Positions 32,799-33,939 of a stretch of 33,939 bases of DNA are shown piece by piece. The DNA is taken from assembly GCA_028817905.1 (NCBI GenBank), contig JAPPOR010000688.1, positions 1 through 33,939 of the forward strand, given 5' to 3'. Origin of the DNA: Myxococcales bacterium. Lineage in GTDB: Bacteria; Myxococcota_A; Polyangia; Polyangiales; JAFGIB01. The first letter of the stretch is position 1. Each line of letters starts with the position of its first letter. The notes below the pieces were generated by a model. That model was not told the origin of the DNA. It ran no database searches and was given only the letters and a program-made list of their open reading frames with translations. The position numbers and the translations under genes were made by a program.

Positions 32799-32896
32799 TA
32801 GCCCGGATTGCTCATGAACTCTGCGTCGGATCGCATGGGGATTCGGCTTCACACGGCTTTTCGGCGACCGACAGGAATACTCTCCGCATTTTCTAG
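32799..32896 (-). repeat. Intergenic structured repeat, copy B
   Basis: 98 bases between the fxsA start and the PNPOx-GNAT stop, reading in the same direction as both genes. It begins CTAGAAAATGCGGAGAG, where TAG is the stop codon of the PNPOx-GNAT gene, and ends CAATCCGGGCTA. It matches copy A closely. It has the hairpin TGCG-ATCCGA-CGCA. The terminal TAGCCCGGATTGCTCATGAA (read on the plus strand) resembles a transposon end, but no inverted copy is at the other side. Confidence 0.88.
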
Positions 32897-33930
32897 ACCC
32901 TATCCACTGGGCCTTGGGGTCTGGCACGGCGCATCTCGGTGTAGCGGTGGGCGAAAGGTCGAAAGCCGAATGGGGCATAGAAACTGTGGGCATCGCGCGT
33001 GACGAGGTTGATCTTGGTGCATTCTCGGAGTCGCGGGTGGTCGAGCATCAGCGCCAGCATTGCTTTGCCGACGCCCCGTCCACGGTGCGCTGGGTGCACG
33101 GCCACGTCGTAGATGTGCGCGTGTTTGCTGCCGTCCGAGATCGCCCGGGAGGTTGCGACGAGCTGCCCCTGTGCATTGCGAGCGCCGACCCAAGCGGTTG
33201 CACCCTTGTGAGCGGCCCGGATCCGTGTGTCTTCGGTGTCGTCGTTCCAGTACGCATCCCGCACCAGGGCCACGGCGGCGTCCAGGTCGTCTGGTCCCGG
33301 ATGCACGCACAGCTGGATCCCCGGCGGACCCTGTAGGAACGCTGGAGTGGGCTTGCCGGGGTGCTCGGCGCGCACCCATTCCAGTGCTTGCAGGTCGCCC
33401 GGCCGGCCGCGGCGCCAGAGTCCACCGAGCACCTTGTCGATCTGCTGGGTGGGGCGGTTTTGGCCCAGCTTGCGTTTGCCCACCATGGTTGTCGGGCGCA
33501 TGCGTACGATGACAATCGCATCGACCGCCTTGCGGTAGAGGGCATGATCGGCGGCGATCGGTGTATAGCCACCCTCGGCCTGAAAACGTGCCATCAGCGC
33601 GGCCAGCGCCCGCGCTTTTTCGGGCGGGTCATCGACGCGCTCGAGCGTTCCCTGGGCCTGGCAGCTGACATAGTACGTCGTTGCCGGGCACGCGCGTTGG
33701 GGGTCGATGAAGTAGCTCGGGATCTCCGCGATGGTTTGCTCACACTGCATGACCGCGGGTCGTCCCAGGCAAGCGAGCTTCTCGCCGCTGTCGCCTCCGT
33801 GAAAGGTGATCGCACCGTCGATCACGACTCCGTGGACCGTGCGCAGCACGGGTTCCCCGGACGGCAACGTGCTGGCAAACCGCACCACCGGCGCCTGTCT
33901 CCATGTGTCCCAAACCTCTTCCGTCGTCAT
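32893..33930 (-). CDS. PNPOx-like flavin split-barrel fused to GNAT acetyltransferase
   Basis: 345 residues in two domains. The N-terminal 165 residues look like a pyridoxamine 5'-phosphate oxidase-related FMN split barrel (VVRFASTLPSGEPVLRTVHG, TYYVSCQAQGTLERVDD, VIVRMRPTTMVGKRKLGQNR). After a linker, the C-terminal 140 residues are a GNAT acetyltransferase with the acetyl-CoA loop VAVHPAHRGRGVGKAMLALM and INLVTRDAHSFYAPFGFRPF. The barrel could bind flavin or heme, or be a catalytically idle sensor. The acyl acceptor is unknown. The start is 33930, near the right window edge but complete. The stop is the first bases of repeat copy B. Both domain calls are from motifs. Confidence 0.85.
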   Translation of the reverse strand: MTTEEVWDTWRQAPVVRFASTLPSGEPVLRTVHGVVIDGAITFHGGDSGEKLACLGRPAVMQCEQTIAEIPSYFIDPQRACPATTYYVSCQAQGTLERVDDPPEKARALAALMARFQAEGGYTPIAADHALYRKAVDAIVIVRMRPTTMVGKRKLGQNRPTQQIDKVLGGLWRRGRPGDLQALEWVRAEHPGKPTPAFLQGPPGIQLCVHPGPDDLDAAVALVRDAYWNDDTEDTRIRAAHKGATAWVGARNAQGQLVATSRAISDGSKHAHIYDVAVHPAHRGRGVGKAMLALMLDHPRLRECTKINLVTRDAHSFYAPFGFRPFAHRYTEMRRARPQGPVDRV

Positions 33931-33939
33931 CTCGTAGGC

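Noticed and set aside
32799-32896. Repeat copy B as a complete MITE
   Set aside because: Only one end resembles a transposon terminus; no terminal inverted repeat or target duplication is visible.

Overview
The window is GC-rich, densely coded bacterial chromosome. Several traits point to Myxococcota, probably Polyangia: many secreted proteins and lipoproteins of unknown role, a GDGD-rich stalk followed by Cys-rich modules, thrombospondin-3/MopE-type calcium motifs, a eukaryote-like Ser/Thr kinase, PEGA and FG-GAP proteins. This assignment is an inference from gene content, since no rRNA or marker gene is present. I saw no tRNA, rRNA, CRISPR array, transposase or phage gene.

Layout. 1-3330 (minus): a Ser/Thr kinase cut by the left edge, preceded by a MopE-like lipoprotein. 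3533-5207 (plus): an acetolactate synthase regulatory subunit without its catalytic partner, then a DUF2855 protein. 5568-8237 (plus): a TonB-dependent receptor. 8234-10011 (minus): a translationally coupled pair, a DUF455 ferritin-like protein and an ATP-grasp protein. 10056-11198 (plus): a lipase-like hydrolase. 11199-22951 (minus): a long co-directional block. In transcription order it holds an S55 (SpoIVB-like) peptidase, a beta-propeller protein, a Cys-rich stalked lipoprotein, two tandem di-heme DUF1111-type cytochromes, an FG-GAP propeller lipoprotein and a TPR/PEGA membrane protein. 23120-23539 (minus): a degenerate receiver domain. 23824-25613 (plus): a cytochrome c lipoprotein and a beta-barrel protein. 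25603-28945 (minus): an M1 aminopeptidase lipoprotein overlapping a Tag DNA glycosylase. 29388-30473 (plus): RsgA. 30600-33930 (minus): an unknown lipoprotein-like protein, an FxsA protein and a PNPOx-GNAT fusion.

Two things stand out. First, the block from 18830 to 12453 is joined by 4-base ATGA/GTGA overlaps. It looks like one envelope module: a Cys-rich lipoprotein on a flexible acidic stalk, two exported di-heme enzymes and a seven-bladed propeller lipoprotein, plausibly a cell-surface redox complex. Second, an unannotated repeat of about 95 bases occurs three times (24469-24567 plus; 30512-30602 and 32799-32896 minus), with a possible rearranged fragment at 4040. Two copies begin exactly at the TAG stop codon of the preceding gene. 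All three copies can form a short hairpin at the same place although the stem bases differ, which hints at a structured 3'-end RNA or a small mobile element. A possible re-ordering of the catalytic motifs in the S55 peptidase is a third point of interest.
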